Notes: generated by a model not told the origin, from the sequence alone. A DNA stretch of 64,000 bases from an uncultured Chthonomonas sp. (GCA_903885605.1 CAISJD010000020.1:45744-109743), one strand, 5' to 3'; numbered from the stretch's first letter, positions 1-7,857 are shown. A program made the numbers and translations.

Positions 1-150
1 AGCAGCGATCCGGGACTGGACCCGAACCCGAACACGGGCGAGCCGTTCCGATCGTCGCCGCGCACCCGCGTGGCCCGGAACACGCTGCTGCTGGGCGGTG
101 TCAAGGCCTCCTACCTGGCGCTGCCTGAGATGGGTACCGCGGGGCGATAG
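1..150 (+). CDS. C-terminal fragment of an unknown protein
   Basis: An open frame runs from the first base to a TAG at 148-150. Only the last 49 residues are present, ending in KASYLALPEMGTAGR, and they carry no motif I can name. The gene is cut by the window edge, so length, start and function cannot be judged. It lies in the same orientation as the toxin-antitoxin pair that begins 66 bases later but need not be co-transcribed with it. Confidence 0.5.
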   Translation, partial: SSDPGLDPNPNTGEPFRSSPRTRVARNTLLLGGVKASYLALPEMGTAGR

Positions 151-216
151 GCGGCGAGGGCACACCGCCATGGTCGGCAGGCCGGCAAGCGTACGATGGA
201 CCGTGTGGAGGCAAGC

Positions 217-435
217 ATGACAACGCTCTTCAGCGAGGCCATGACCAGGGTCTCGCAGATGTCGGACCAGGACCAGGACGCCATCGCCGCGCTCATCCTG
301 GAGGAAATCGAATCGGAAGCCCGCTGGGACCGCGCCTTTGCGGCCGCTCCGTCAGCGCTGGCGGACCTCGGCCGCAAGGCGCTCGCCGAACACAGGGCCG
401 GCGCCACGCGTCCCATGGAGGAGTTGCTGCGGTGA
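217..435 (+). CDS. Probable antitoxin of a ParE-like toxin-antitoxin pair
   Basis: A 72-residue acidic protein. I chose the ATG at 217 because a GGAGG lies just upstream (206-211); another in-frame ATG at 196 has no such site. The sequence (MTRVSQMSDQDQDAIAALI, then IEEI-like acidic helix and a C-terminal MEELLR) resembles the short helical antitoxins found before RelE/ParE-type toxins. The C-terminal half is likely the toxin-binding tail. Its stop codon overlaps the GTG start of the next gene, so the two are translationally coupled. The antitoxin role is inferred from size, charge and position, since no strong DNA-binding motif is visible. Confidence 0.7.
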   Translation: MTTLFSEAMTRVSQMSDQDQDAIAALILEEIESEARWDRAFAAAPSALADLGRKALAEHRAGATRPMEELLR

Positions 436-698
436 CGTCCCACACGACGACGGGCTTCCGCGGCATGTTTGCGCGGCTACCCGGCGACGTGCAGCAGCAC
501 GCGAGGGATGCGTACCGGGCGTTCCTGCGTGACCCCTTCCACCCGAGCCTGCGGTTCAAGCGCCTGAACTCAGGCGATGAGTTGTGGTCCGTCCGCGTCG
601 GCCTCCACTACCGCGCTGTCGGGGTTCGAGACGGCGCGGCCATCGTCTGGTTCTGGATCGGCACCCATGCGGAGTACGACCGCCTCACGGCACGGTAG
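432..698 (+). CDS. RelE/ParE superfamily toxin-like protein
   Basis: An 88-residue protein starting with GTG inside the stop of the preceding antitoxin (GTGA overlap). It has the typical order of the RelE/ParE fold: an N-terminal helix with LPGDVQQHARDAYRAF, a middle part HPSLRFKRL, then strands with WSVRVGLHYRAVGVR and WFWIGTHAEYDRL. The motif Y-R-A-V followed by W-x-G-x-H-x-x-Y-D is characteristic of the subgroup often annotated as cytotoxic translational repressor or plasmid-stabilisation protein. Members of the superfamily cleave ribosome-bound mRNA or poison gyrase; which applies here cannot be told. Confidence 0.8.
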   Translation: MTSHTTTGFRGMFARLPGDVQQHARDAYRAFLRDPFHPSLRFKRLNSGDELWSVRVGLHYRAVGVRDGAAIVWFWIGTHAEYDRLTAR

Positions 699-706
699 GG
701 CGCCGG

Positions 707-1291
707 TCACTTCGCCTTGTAGGGCGCCAGGAAATCGCGGGTGGCATCGCGGACGGCGTTGGCGGCGGCCTGGATTTGCCGCTCCGAGCCCTTATTGTCG
801 AGGCTGACGCGATTGCCGCCGGAGCGGCCCGTCACGGTCTTGCCCGTCAGGAGCGCCTCGCCCGTCTTCACGTCGAGTAGCCAGACGCGCACGTCGGTGC
901 GGCCCTCCACGTCCTCGTACCATGTCCGCTTCTGCCTCTTCTGCTCGGTGGCGGTGACGGCACAGAACAGGACGAAGTCAGCGCCGGCCTTCTTGCCGAC
1001 CTCCAGCACCACGGATCGGCGCCAGTTCTCCTCGTCGGTCATGTCGAGCGCCAGCGCACGGAGGGCGGAGCGGACATCGTCGCGCGGGGTCAGGGCATAG
1101 CACGCGGCGGGCAGGTGCGTGGTCGCCCAGTCGTCGATCATTCCGGCCTGCCGCTGCTTGAACTCGCCCCACTTCTCGCCGCTGCCGTTTACGGTGGGGA
1201 TCACCGCCACCGTACCTCGCACGGCGCCGAGGCCCGGCAAGCTGACCAGGGCCAGCGTGGCGATGAGCAGAAGTCGGTTGGTGAGATGCAT
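707..1291 (-). CDS. Small exported protein, possibly CsgG/LpoB-like fold
   Basis: A 194-residue protein whose ATG at 1291 is preceded by a clear GGAGG; longer upstream readings have no ribosome site. Residues 1-23 (MHLTNRLLLIATLALVSLPG and on) form a signal peptide. The mature part starts with a TVAVIPTV strand and later has KKAGADFVLFCAVTATE and VRVWLLDVKTGEAL, a pattern like the alternating strands of the CsgG/LpoB nucleotide-binding-like fold, in which a protein computes DTKTGE-like strands after an ADxVL strand. No lipobox is visible. The family call is tentative and the cellular role unknown. It converges on the toxin gene and is divergent from bacterioferritin. Confidence 0.55.
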   Translation of the reverse strand: MHLTNRLLLIATLALVSLPGLGAVRGTVAVIPTVNGSGEKWGEFKQRQAGMIDDWATTHLPAACYALTPRDDVRSALRALALDMTDEENWRRSVVLEVGKKAGADFVLFCAVTATEQKRQKRTWYEDVEGRTDVRVWLLDVKTGEALLTGKTVTGRSGGNRVSLDNKGSERQIQAAANAVRDATRDFLAPYKAK

Positions 1292-1428
1292 GGCGACGCC
1301 TCCATGGCCCGGGCTACGGCCCGAACACAATCCTATGGACGGCCGGGGAGCGCCTCGGGTTGCGGCCCGGCGCGGCCGGAGGGTAGGCTGTTGGCATCGG
1401 CAGCAACAACGCCCAAGGAGCATGACCT

Positions 1429-1932
1429 ATGCATCAAGAGAGCATCGCATTGCTGAACGCCGCAGCGGCCGACGAGCTGGCCGCCGTGCATCAGTACATG
1501 TACTTCCACTTCCACTGCAACGACCAGGGATACGACCTGCTGGCCGGCCTCTTCCGCCGCACTGCTATCGAGGAGATGCTACACATCGAGCGGCTGGCCG
1601 AGCGCATCCTCTTCCTGAAGGGCGACGTAACGCTGGTGCCCGCCGCAGAGGTGAGGGCGGTCACCGACGTGCGCCAGATGCTGCAGATCTCCCGCGACAT
1701 GGAGGAGGGCAGCGCGGTGGCCTACGGCAAGTGGGCCAACGAGTGCGGGGGCAGGGGCGATAGCGCCTCCAAGCAGCTCTTCGAGGGCCTGGTGATGGAC
1801 GAAGAGCGCCACTACGGCTCGTACGATACCGAGCTGGGCAACCTGGACCGCTTCGGCGACAAGTACCTCGCCCTGCAGTCCATGGAACGCAGCAGGGCCG
1901 TGGCCGCCGCAGCTGCTGCCGCCCCCCTGTAG
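1429..1932 (+). CDS. bfr: Bacterioferritin
   Basis: A 167-residue four-helix diiron ferritin-like protein, close to the usual 155-160 residues. AAGGAG at 1415-1420 sits 8 bases before the ATG. Diiron ligands are in place: Glu16, the pair Glu49/His52, Glu92 and the pair Glu125/His128. Met50 between Glu49 and His52 corresponds to the axial haem ligand of E. coli Bfr, which supports a haem-bearing bacterioferritin rather than a Dps protein. The C-terminus ends in an alanine run with no known function. It stores iron and detoxifies Fe(II)/peroxide in the cytoplasm as a 24-mer in characterised relatives. It stands alone, transcribed away from the exported protein at 707-1291. Confidence 0.9.
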   Translation: MHQESIALLNAAAADELAAVHQYMYFHFHCNDQGYDLLAGLFRRTAIEEMLHIERLAERILFLKGDVTLVPAAEVRAVTDVRQMLQISRDMEEGSAVAYGKWANECGGRGDSASKQLFEGLVMDEERHYGSYDTELGNLDRFGDKYLALQSMERSRAVAAAAAAAPL

Positions 1933-1987
1933 AGGCCCAAACGGCGCACACTGCTCGACAGATGGGCAAGGTGTGCCAGACTATAGT

Positions 1988-2060
1988 GGGTCGCTCGTTG
2001 AAGGTCCTTCGGGGCCTTCAGCGTTCCTCGACGCATACCGGTTCGCCGGACGAGCGACCC
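1988..2060. other. 73-nt cloverleaf-folding element (four-way junction)
   Basis: Perfect 11-bp outer arms at 1988-1998 and 2050-2060 enclose three hairpins. Hairpin 1 is 1999-2020 (9 bp with one G-U, closed by a TTCG tetraloop at 2008-2011). Hairpin 2 is 2021-2034 (GCGT/ACGC). Hairpin 3 is 2038-2049 (CCGG-TTCG-CCGG). Almost every base is paired. It lies in the 172-bp spacer between the convergent bacterioferritin and DUF2750-like genes, so it could be a structured RNA, a terminator-like element or the trace of a small palindromic mobile element. It is not a tRNA: arm lengths and the T-loop do not fit. Confidence 0.6.
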
Positions 2061-2104
2061 TCTGCTCTGCGCAGCTACGCACGTCCGGCGCATGGCCCCC
2101 TGGC

Positions 2105-2515
2105 CTACTCCTCGGCCTCCTCCAGTTCGGACTGGTAGCGGGCCACGGTCTCCTCGGGAAGCGCCTCCAACAGCAGCTCCTGCAGGAAATCGGGTTCGAC
2201 CTCCAGCCCCTCCAACTGCGGCGTCCAGTTCACGCCCACCAGCACCTCATCGTCGTTCATGCCGGGCAGCCAGCCGAAAAGGAACTGCGATAGCGGCAGC
2301 TCCTCGGGGGCGTACTCTGTGAACTCGGACTGCTGCACCGCAATGGCGGCTTCGGGAGAGGACCAGAAGATGAGCGCGTTGGCGCCCTCCTCCTCCTCCG
2401 ATTCGCACCATGCGTATCCCTCTTCGTTCTGCAGCGCCCAGACAGCCCCGCGCTCCACAGCCTCGGCCACGAAGGAGGTCAACTCCACCGGAAGCTCCTG
2501 AACCTCATCAGTCAT
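2105..2515 (-). CDS. DUF2750-like acidic protein
   Basis: A 136-residue, strongly acidic protein. The ATG at 2515 was chosen over an upstream TTG because an AGGAGG-type site lies about 8 bases before it. The stretch VWALQNEEGYAWCES followed by ALIFWSSPEAA matches my memory of the DUF2750 family, small cytoplasmic proteins with a W-x-L...W-P/S-S-P-x-x-A pattern and no known function. The C-terminal third is glutamate-rich (LPEETVARYQSELEEAEE). It precedes, in the same direction, nothing else; the cloverleaf element follows its stop. Confidence 0.55.
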   Translation of the reverse strand: MTDEVQELPVELTSFVAEAVERGAVWALQNEEGYAWCESEEEEGANALIFWSSPEAAIAVQQSEFTEYAPEELPLSQFLFGWLPGMNDDEVLVGVNWTPQLEGLEVEPDFLQELLLEALPEETVARYQSELEEAEE

Positions 2516-2544
2516 ATGTGTGCCCTCCTCCTGCGGCAAGCCGC

Positions 2545-3486
2545 TCAGTTGCCCGTCACGCTGTCGACGCGTCCGAAGAGGCGGCCGAGGCGGGCGACGG
2601 CTTCCGGGCTCAGTGGCCCGGCGTTGATGGATCGTGCGTTCTGCTCCAGATGCTCTGCATTCCCGGTGCCGCTGAGCACCACGTCGATGCCCGGCTCGTG
2701 GCGGCAGAAGCGATAGGCCGCCTCCGGGATCGAGGCCGCATGGCCCTCGCGCACCAGCCAGCCCAGCGGGTCATCGATCTCCAGTCCGTCCGCGTCGACC
2801 TGGCCCTGGGCCACCAGGTCGGCTACCAGCTCACGCAGCGCCTCGGGGCGGCTCAACGCGCGGCGGACGGCGAACATATCGAGCGTGCCGATGCCCTTCT
2901 CCCGCGTCTGCTCCAGGACGCGGCTCCGCGCGGAGGGGTTCAGCAGGTTGAAGCCCACCATCATGACGCTCCAGCAACCGTCACGCACCGCCTGGGAGAG
3001 CATGGCGTGGCCGGGATCGCCGATGAACGCCTCGGTGATGCCCAGGTAGCGGATCTTGCCCTGCTCGCGTAGGCGAAGCATGGCCGGCACAAGCTCCTCG
3101 CGGCAGTAGGCGTACTCGTCGACGGAGACGCCGTGGAGCTGGTAGACATCCACACTATCGGTCCCGAGCCGCCGGAGCGAGGCGTTGAGCCGCTCCTCCA
3201 GCTCGGCGGCAGTGCCGCGGCGCCCCTGCCAATCAACGGCGGCCTTGGTGCAGAGCGTCAGCTTCTCGCGCGGGAGGCCGGCGATGCCCAGCCCCACGGC
3301 GGTCTCGGTGCCGTACATCTCGGCGGTGTCGATGAGCGTGACGCCCAGGTCCGCCGCACGGCGCACCACGGCGGCGGCCTCGGCGTCTGTCTTGCCGTAG
3401 GAAAGCCCCAACCGGCTGTGGCCTCCGCATCCGAGGCCCATGGCGCTGACCTCAAGGCCCGTGTTGCCCAGCTTGACGGTCTCCAA
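2545..3486 (-). CDS. Aldo/keto reductase
   Basis: A 313-residue NADPH-dependent aldo/keto reductase. I prefer the TTG at 3486, giving METVKLGNTGLEVSAMGLG, because GAGGAG precedes it; an ATG at 3537 would add 17 residues of poor quality. The family tetrad is visible: Asp and Tyr in IDTAEMYG, Lys in LCTKAAVDW, His in VYQLHGV. The C-terminal NADP-binding part has VVLSGTGNAEHLEQN, the usual S-G-T-x-N site. This subgroup reduces sugar-derived or xenobiotic carbonyls in the cytoplasm; the substrate cannot be named. It is divergent from the glycosidase-like gene at 3587, with a 100-bp shared upstream region. Confidence 0.88.
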   Translation of the reverse strand: METVKLGNTGLEVSAMGLGCGGHSRLGLSYGKTDAEAAAVVRRAADLGVTLIDTAEMYGTETAVGLGIAGLPREKLTLCTKAAVDWQGRRGTAAELEERLNASLRRLGTDSVDVYQLHGVSVDEYAYCREELVPAMLRLREQGKIRYLGITEAFIGDPGHAMLSQAVRDGCWSVMMVGFNLLNPSARSRVLEQTREKGIGTLDMFAVRRALSRPEALRELVADLVAQGQVDADGLEIDDPLGWLVREGHAASIPEAAYRFCRHEPGIDVVLSGTGNAEHLEQNARSINAGPLSPEAVARLGRLFGRVDSVTGN

Positions 3487-3586
3487 GTTGCTCTCCTCGC
3501 CGATGATTGTGGCACGGAGGCGGCGCGATGGCCGCATGATGCCGACACCTCTGCCATAGTATCAGGAACTAGAGGAGGACTGAGCC

Positions 3587-5548
3587 ATGCATGAGCGAAA
3601 GCAGAGCCGGCTGACCCTCTCGTGGCGCGTCGGCGTGCCGCACTACGAGGCCGACGAGGCCTTCGAGGCCCTCATGGAGCAGGTGCGCGCCAACGCGGAC
3701 TGGCTGGACGAGGTCGCCTTCTTCGACAGCATCACGCACCACCTCTACCTTCCGCTTGAGCTCTTCGAGGAGCGGGCGCGCATCCTCGCCGGCCGCATCG
3801 AGGCGGTGCGCCAGGCCGGCATTCGCAGCGTCGGCATCAACGTGCTCGCCACGCTCGGCCACCTGGACGAGGCTCGCGACACCATGCCGCAGCTCCCCTT
3901 CCAGCCGTTCACAGGCATGGACGGCAGGACCTCCACCGGTTGCGGATGCCCCAACGCGCCGGGCCTCCGCGCCTACGTCGGCCGGAAGTACGCCCTCATG
4001 GCCGGCGCCGGGCCGGACTTCATCTGGGTCGATGACGACGTGCGGATGAACAACCACGGCGTCCCGTTCGGCTGCTTCTGCCCCGTCTGCGTGGGCATCT
4101 TCTCCAACACGACGGGCCACGGCTTCGACCGCGCCTCGCTGGTGGCGGCCCTGCACGAAGCGGACCGCGACGACCTCCGCGCGGCATGGGTGGCGCACAA
4201 CGGCAGGTCAATTTCGGCGCTGATGGCCCACGTTGCCGCGTCCATCGCTGCCGTGAACCCCAGCATTGCCACGGGCCTGATGACCGCCGGCGCCGGCGAC
4301 CTCTACTCGGGAGCCGATGTTTCCCGCTGGCTGCTGGATCTGGGCGCCTCCAAGCTTCGTCCCGGCGGCGGCTTCTACTGCGACGCCACGCCCGGCGGCA
4401 TGGTCTCGAAGGCGTACGACATCGGCCGCGGCGCCCGCGCCATGCGGCACATGCCCGAGATCACGGACATCCAGTATGAACTGGAGAACTTCCCGTACCA
4501 GAAGCTCCGGAAGTCGGTCACGGCCCTGCTGAGCGAATGCACGCTGGCGCTGGCCACCGGATGCGACGGCGTGGCGCTCAACATGCTGCCCATGTGGGGG
4601 GCGCCCTACGATGAGTGCGCGGCCTTCCTGCCCGCCCTGCGCCGCGTCCGCCCGGCGTGGGAGCAGCTGACGGCCCATGCAGCGGGCCTTCCCACCGCCG
4701 GGCTCTGGGCGCCGTGGAGAGCCGATCTGCTCGCTTCGGTCAAGCCTGAGCCCGGCCGGGGATGGCCGGGAGGGCTCTGGGAGCACGGAACCTCGCAGCC
4801 CTACGTGCTGGCGGAGATCGGCCTGCCGCTGAGCGTGGAGCCCTGGGACGGCGAGGCCCCGCCGCGATTCGGCTGCGTACTTACCGGACGGCCGGCGCAG
4901 GCGTTCGATGACGATGCCCTGCGTGCACTGCTGGCCGGCGGCGTGCTGATGGACACCGGCGCGCTGGACGTGCTGACCGAGCGCGGCCTCTCATCGCTTG
5001 CCGGAGTGCGAGTGGAACGCCGCATCGACAACGGAGCCATGGAACGCTTCACGGACGACGCCCTGAACGGATCGGCCGCGGGCCAGATCCGCGACGCCCG
5101 CATCGAGTTCTGGGGCGATGCGCGGGGCATGGGCGACACACTGGAGGCGGTGGCCGACGGCGTGCGTCCGCTGGCCGAGATGCAGGACTACTTCCGCAGG
5201 CCCCTCGGCACCTGCATGACGGCGTACGAGAACGACCTGGGCGGCCGCGTCGTGGTCATGGGCTACGCGCCCTGGATGTTCCTCCAGTCCGTCACCAAGC
5301 GTGCGCAGCTGCTCAGCGCGGCGGACTGGATCACGCGCGGGAAGCTGCCTGTGCGGATCGACGCCGCGGCGCCGGTCATCCCGTTCGTGAGGATGTCCGC
5401 CGACCGCGCCGTTGCTGCCGTGGTGCTGCTGAACGCCGGGCTTGACCCGGTGGAGGGCGTGGAGGTTCGCGTCCGCCTGGCCGACGCCGAGCGCACGGAG
5501 GCGGTGGAGATCGCGCCGTGGAGCACGGCGACGCTGTTGATCGGCTGA
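3587..5548 (+). CDS. Glycoside hydrolase-like protein (TIM barrel plus trimerisation-like domain)
   Basis: A 653-residue protein without a signal peptide; AGAGGAGGA at 3571-3579 sets the ATG. The first ~350 residues read as a TIM barrel (GIRSVGINVLATLGH, PDFIWVDDDVRM, YELENFPYQKL), with a cysteine group GCFCPVCVG around residues 162-170 that could bind metal. Residues near 440-480 (LRALLAGGVLMDTGALDVL) resemble the glutamine-amidotransferase-like trimerisation domain of GH42 enzymes, and the last ~70 residues are a beta-sandwich. I cannot assign a CAZy family; a cytoplasmic oligosaccharide hydrolase is the best guess. The SGNH gene begins 19 bases downstream and is probably co-transcribed. 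Confidence 0.6.
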   Translation: MHERKQSRLTLSWRVGVPHYEADEAFEALMEQVRANADWLDEVAFFDSITHHLYLPLELFEERARILAGRIEAVRQAGIRSVGINVLATLGHLDEARDTMPQLPFQPFTGMDGRTSTGCGCPNAPGLRAYVGRKYALMAGAGPDFIWVDDDVRMNNHGVPFGCFCPVCVGIFSNTTGHGFDRASLVAALHEADRDDLRAAWVAHNGRSISALMAHVAASIAAVNPSIATGLMTAGAGDLYSGADVSRWLLDLGASKLRPGGGFYCDATPGGMVSKAYDIGRGARAMRHMPEITDIQYELENFPYQKLRKSVTALLSECTLALATGCDGVALNMLPMWGAPYDECAAFLPALRRVRPAWEQLTAHAAGLPTAGLWAPWRADLLASVKPEPGRGWPGGLWEHGTSQPYVLAEIGLPLSVEPWDGEAPPRFGCVLTGRPAQAFDDDALRALLAGGVLMDTGALDVLTERGLSSLAGVRVERRIDNGAMERFTDDALNGSAAGQIRDARIEFWGDARGMGDTLEAVADGVRPLAEMQDYFRRPLGTCMTAYENDLGGRVVVMGYAPWMFLQSVTKRAQLLSAADWITRGKLPVRIDAAAPVIPFVRMSADRAVAAVVLLNAGLDPVEGVEVRVRLADAERTEAVEIAPWSTATLLIG

Positions 5549-5567
5549 AGCCTGGAGGTCCTGATCG

Positions 5568-6266
5568 ATGAAGATGCTGCACATGGCCGCGGCCCTGCTG
5601 GCGGCGCTCGCCTGCACGGCCGCCACGGCCCAGGAGCCCGCGAAGAGCGGCCCGGAGCGATGGGAGCCCGATATCAAGAAGATGGAGGAGGCCGACCGCA
5701 AGGCGCCTCCGGCCCGGGGTGGCGTCGTATTCGCCGGCTCCAGCACCATCGTCATGAGCAAGCCGGAGCGCTGGTTCCCGGAGCTGAAGGCCAGCAACCG
5801 GGGCTTCGGCGGCTCGCAGATCGTCGACTCGACCTTCTATGCCGACCGGATCATCCTGCCGCTGGAGCCGTCGCTCATCGTCTTCCACGCGGGCGGCAAC
5901 GACATCAACGGGGGCAAGGAGCCGGAGCAGGTCTGCGCCGACTTCGGGGCCTTCGTGCGCAAGGTCCATGCCGCCCTGCCCAACACGCGCGTCGTCTTCA
6001 TGAGCCTCATGGCCACGCGGTCGCGGTGGAAGCACTGGCAGAAGATGGCCAAGGCCAACGCGTTGGTCGAGGAGTTCTGTCGGGGCGACAACCGGCTATG
6101 GTACGTCGATATGGCCCGCTACCTGATGACCGACAACGCCGAGCCGCGCGACGACCTCTTCCGCACCGACAAGCTGCACCTGAATGAAGACGGCTACCGG
6201 GTCTGGACCTCGGTGCTGGGCCCCGTGCTGACGCGGCTGCTCTGGAAGCCCGCCCCGGCACGGTGA
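5568..6266 (+). CDS. Secreted SGNH/GDSL hydrolase
   Basis: A 232-residue protein with a signal peptide (MKMLHMAAALLAALACTAATA). SGNH blocks are in order: the nucleophile Ser in FAGSSTI (block I), Gly in NRGFGGSQ (block II), Asn in HAGGNDIN (block III) and Asp/His in DKLHLNEDGY (block V). Such proteins are esterases or lipases and often remove acetyl groups from polysaccharides. It follows the glycosidase-like gene closely, which fits a joint role in glycan deconstruction outside the cytoplasm. Substrate is unknown. Confidence 0.85.
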   Translation: MKMLHMAAALLAALACTAATAQEPAKSGPERWEPDIKKMEEADRKAPPARGGVVFAGSSTIVMSKPERWFPELKASNRGFGGSQIVDSTFYADRIILPLEPSLIVFHAGGNDINGGKEPEQVCADFGAFVRKVHAALPNTRVVFMSLMATRSRWKHWQKMAKANALVEEFCRGDNRLWYVDMARYLMTDNAEPRDDLFRTDKLHLNEDGYRVWTSVLGPVLTRLLWKPAPAR

Positions 6267-6305
6267 GGCGGGCGCGAGGCGATGCGGTGCGGCGCCGGTG
6301 GCCGT

Positions 6306-6350
6306 GCCTTTGCCGTCATCCTGACACGAAGTGGAAGGACCCCCCGGGGG
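6306..6350. repeat. Dispersed 45-bp repeat, copy 1
   Basis: This 45-bp stretch recurs at 42506-42550 with 43 of 45 identities by eye. Its core GTCATCCTGACACGAAGTGG, followed by AAGGACCCCCC, resembles the GTCATCCTGAGCG...AAGGA repeats that I remember from many unrelated bacterial genomes. It lies after the SGNH gene stop and may act as a REP-like palindrome half, because its reverse complement appears 100 bases further on (see the nested inverted repeat at 6312-6466). Confidence 0.7.
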
Positions 6351-6466
6351 GCGCCGCCGCGGCTTCGCTCCCGATGCGGCCGGGCCTTGAGGTTGTGCGA
6401 TGCGGCAATGCAGCGGGCAACCTATGGGGGGTCCTTCAGCCCCTGAAGGGCCTTCAGGATGACGGC
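6312..6466. repeat. Nested inverted-repeat element
   Basis: Two nested pairs of perfect arms: a 13-bp pair GCCGTCATCCTGA at 6312-6324 with its complement at 6454-6466, and an 11-bp pair AAGGACCCCCC at 6335-6345 with its complement at 6426-6436. A further short palindrome (CTTCAG-CCC-CTGAAG) lies at 6434-6448. The architecture is that of a small non-coding, MITE- or REP-like element. Only its right half recurs at 7547 onward and only its left half at 42506, so it seems to be assembled from modules. Confidence 0.65.
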
Positions 6467-6583
6467 GAGGGTCGGTCGTAGTTGTCCGTGTCCGTCCGTG
6501 GGTGTCCGTGGTCGTCCGTGCCGTCTCGCCGACTTGCCGATTCTCCTGTGGCAAGAACCGGCAAGTTGGCGAGATGAATGGGC
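6376..6583. repeat. ~208-bp direct repeat, copy A
   Basis: Copy A of a direct repeat whose copy B is at 7547-7753. The two differ at about ten positions and one G in a G-run. The element ends with a long inverted repeat (CTCGCCGACTTGCC at 6525-6538 and its near complement at 6565-6578) and holds several imperfect copies of GTCCGTG near 6483-6520. The two copies bracket the GNAT/DUF1778 module exactly. No open frame of interest lies inside. Confidence 0.85.
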
Positions 6584-6657
6584 GTTTGGGGGCATGGCGC
6601 AGGGCGCGATTGACCGTTACCGGCAACCAGGCGCGCGATATCGACCCCACCATCCGC

Positions 6658-7167
6658 TCACCCCTCGCTCAGTTCGAGTTGCCTGATGGTTGCCATGGGC
6701 AGGATCAGGTAATTGGGATCGTCCAGCAGCGGCTCGAAGCCATACCCGAGGCTGAGGTACCAGCCACGGGCCGCATCGTCGATCGCATGGAGCGCCAGCG
6801 CGTAGATGCCGATCTCGCGGCCGGCGCGTTCGGTCTGCCGGATCGCCCGCAGGAGCATCCGCCGGCCGAGGCCCTTGCCCTGATGGCGATGGTCCACAGC
6901 CAGCCTGCCGAGCAAAACCACGCCGATGGGGCCTGAAGGGAGCCGAGCGGCATTTGCTACCCGTTCGCACTCGAGGGTCCGCGTCACGAGCGTGTAGTAG
7001 CCCATGATCTCCGGGGCCTCGGGAGCGGGAACGACCACATGCGTGACGCCGATGTTGCGGTCGGCGTTCTGTCGGGCCTGGCGCTGGAGGAACGCGTTCA
7101 GGGCAGGCCGGCCGCAGTCAAAGGCCTCGCGATCATGGTGGGGCTGCAGGGTCTCGATGATCGCCAC
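6658..7167 (-). CDS. GNAT acetyltransferase toxin (TacT-like)
   Basis: A 169-residue GNAT-fold protein beginning with GTG at 7167, seven bases after the antitoxin stop, and so likely made by coupled translation. The acetyl-CoA motif is RHQGKGLGRRML (Q/RxxGxG/A), followed by the family's YALALHAID and the C-terminal WYLSLGYGFEPL. GYYTLVTRTLE is typical of the toxins paired with DUF1778 antitoxins, which acetylate the amino group of aminoacyl-tRNA and stop translation. The DUF1778 partner lies directly upstream in the same operon. Confidence 0.9.
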   Translation of the reverse strand: MAIIETLQPHHDREAFDCGRPALNAFLQRQARQNADRNIGVTHVVVPAPEAPEIMGYYTLVTRTLECERVANAARLPSGPIGVVLLGRLAVDHRHQGKGLGRRMLLRAIRQTERAGREIGIYALALHAIDDAARGWYLSLGYGFEPLLDDPNYLILPMATIRQLELSEG

Positions 7168-7171
7168 CGAA

Positions 7172-7486
7172 CTACCAGCCGTTGCCGGGCTCTTCGGCGG
7201 CCTGGCGGCCGTACTCGCGCATCGCCTCGGCAAGCGCCGGCGTGGGGGGCGGGGCCGCACCGACCGTCTCCAGGAAGCGCCGGAAGTCACGCTCCGAGAC
7301 CTGGAGAGCCGCCACTCGCGCCAGCACGGCGTCGGACTTCTCCGCCAACGCCGCCTCGGTGAATGCGGTGATCGACTGCCCCAGCAGGGCAGCCGCCTCC
7401 TCTGCCCGGCTCTTGACGCGGGCGTTGAGACGACAACTGAGGCGCGCGGACTCCGTCGGGTTGGTTGGCGTGATGGTCGCAGGCAT
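7172..7486 (-). CDS. DUF1778 (ribbon-helix-helix) antitoxin
   Basis: A 104-residue antitoxin; GAGGTG lies 5 bases before the ATG at 7486. The N-terminal part TESARLSCRLNARVKSRAEEAAALLGQSITAFTEAAL is the DUF1778 ribbon-helix-helix DNA-binding domain, where the R-L-x-x-R-L-x-x-R-V-K spacing and SxTAF are typical. The C-terminal tail should neutralise the GNAT toxin. Such pairs normally repress their own promoter, which would lie in 7487-7546 next to repeat copy B. Confidence 0.88.
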   Translation of the reverse strand: MPATITPTNPTESARLSCRLNARVKSRAEEAAALLGQSITAFTEAALAEKSDAVLARVAALQVSERDFRRFLETVGAAPPPTPALAEAMREYGRQAAEEPGNGW

Positions 7487-7546
7487 GTGACACCTCGTGC
7501 CGGCAAGATGTGGCATTATGACACACCAAGACCCATGCCGGTTCCG

Positions 7547-7753
7547 GCGGCCGGGCCTTGAGGTTGTGCGATGCGGCAATGCAGCGGGCAACCTATGGGG
7601 GTCCTTCAGTCCCTGAAGGGGCTTCAGCATGACGGCGAGGGTCGGTCGTAGTCGTCCGTGTCCGTCCGTGGGTGTCCGTGGTCGTCCGTGCCGTCTCGTC
7701 GACTTGCCGCTTCTCCTGTGGCAAGAACTGACAAGTTGGCGAGATGAGTGGGC
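7547..7753. repeat. ~208-bp direct repeat, copy B
   Basis: Second copy of the repeat at 6376-6583, same orientation, about 95% identical by eye. It lies immediately upstream of the toxin-antitoxin promoter region and before the sialidase-like gene's 3' end. The 104 bp from 7754 to 7857 that follow contain nothing else I can identify apart from GC-rich short palindromes. Confidence 0.85.
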
Positions 7754-7857
7754 ATCAGGGGCTTGTGCGGGCCGGGCCGGCGCGTCCCCAGGCGGCTGCG
7801 GCCAGGCCGGTGAACGCAATGCCGAAGCGAACGGTGCGGTTCAGGCGCCGGCGCCGC

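Noticed and set aside
1988..2060. tRNA gene
   Set aside because: The length is right, but the 11-bp outer stem, 4-base loops and missing anticodon and T-loop consensus exclude a tRNA.
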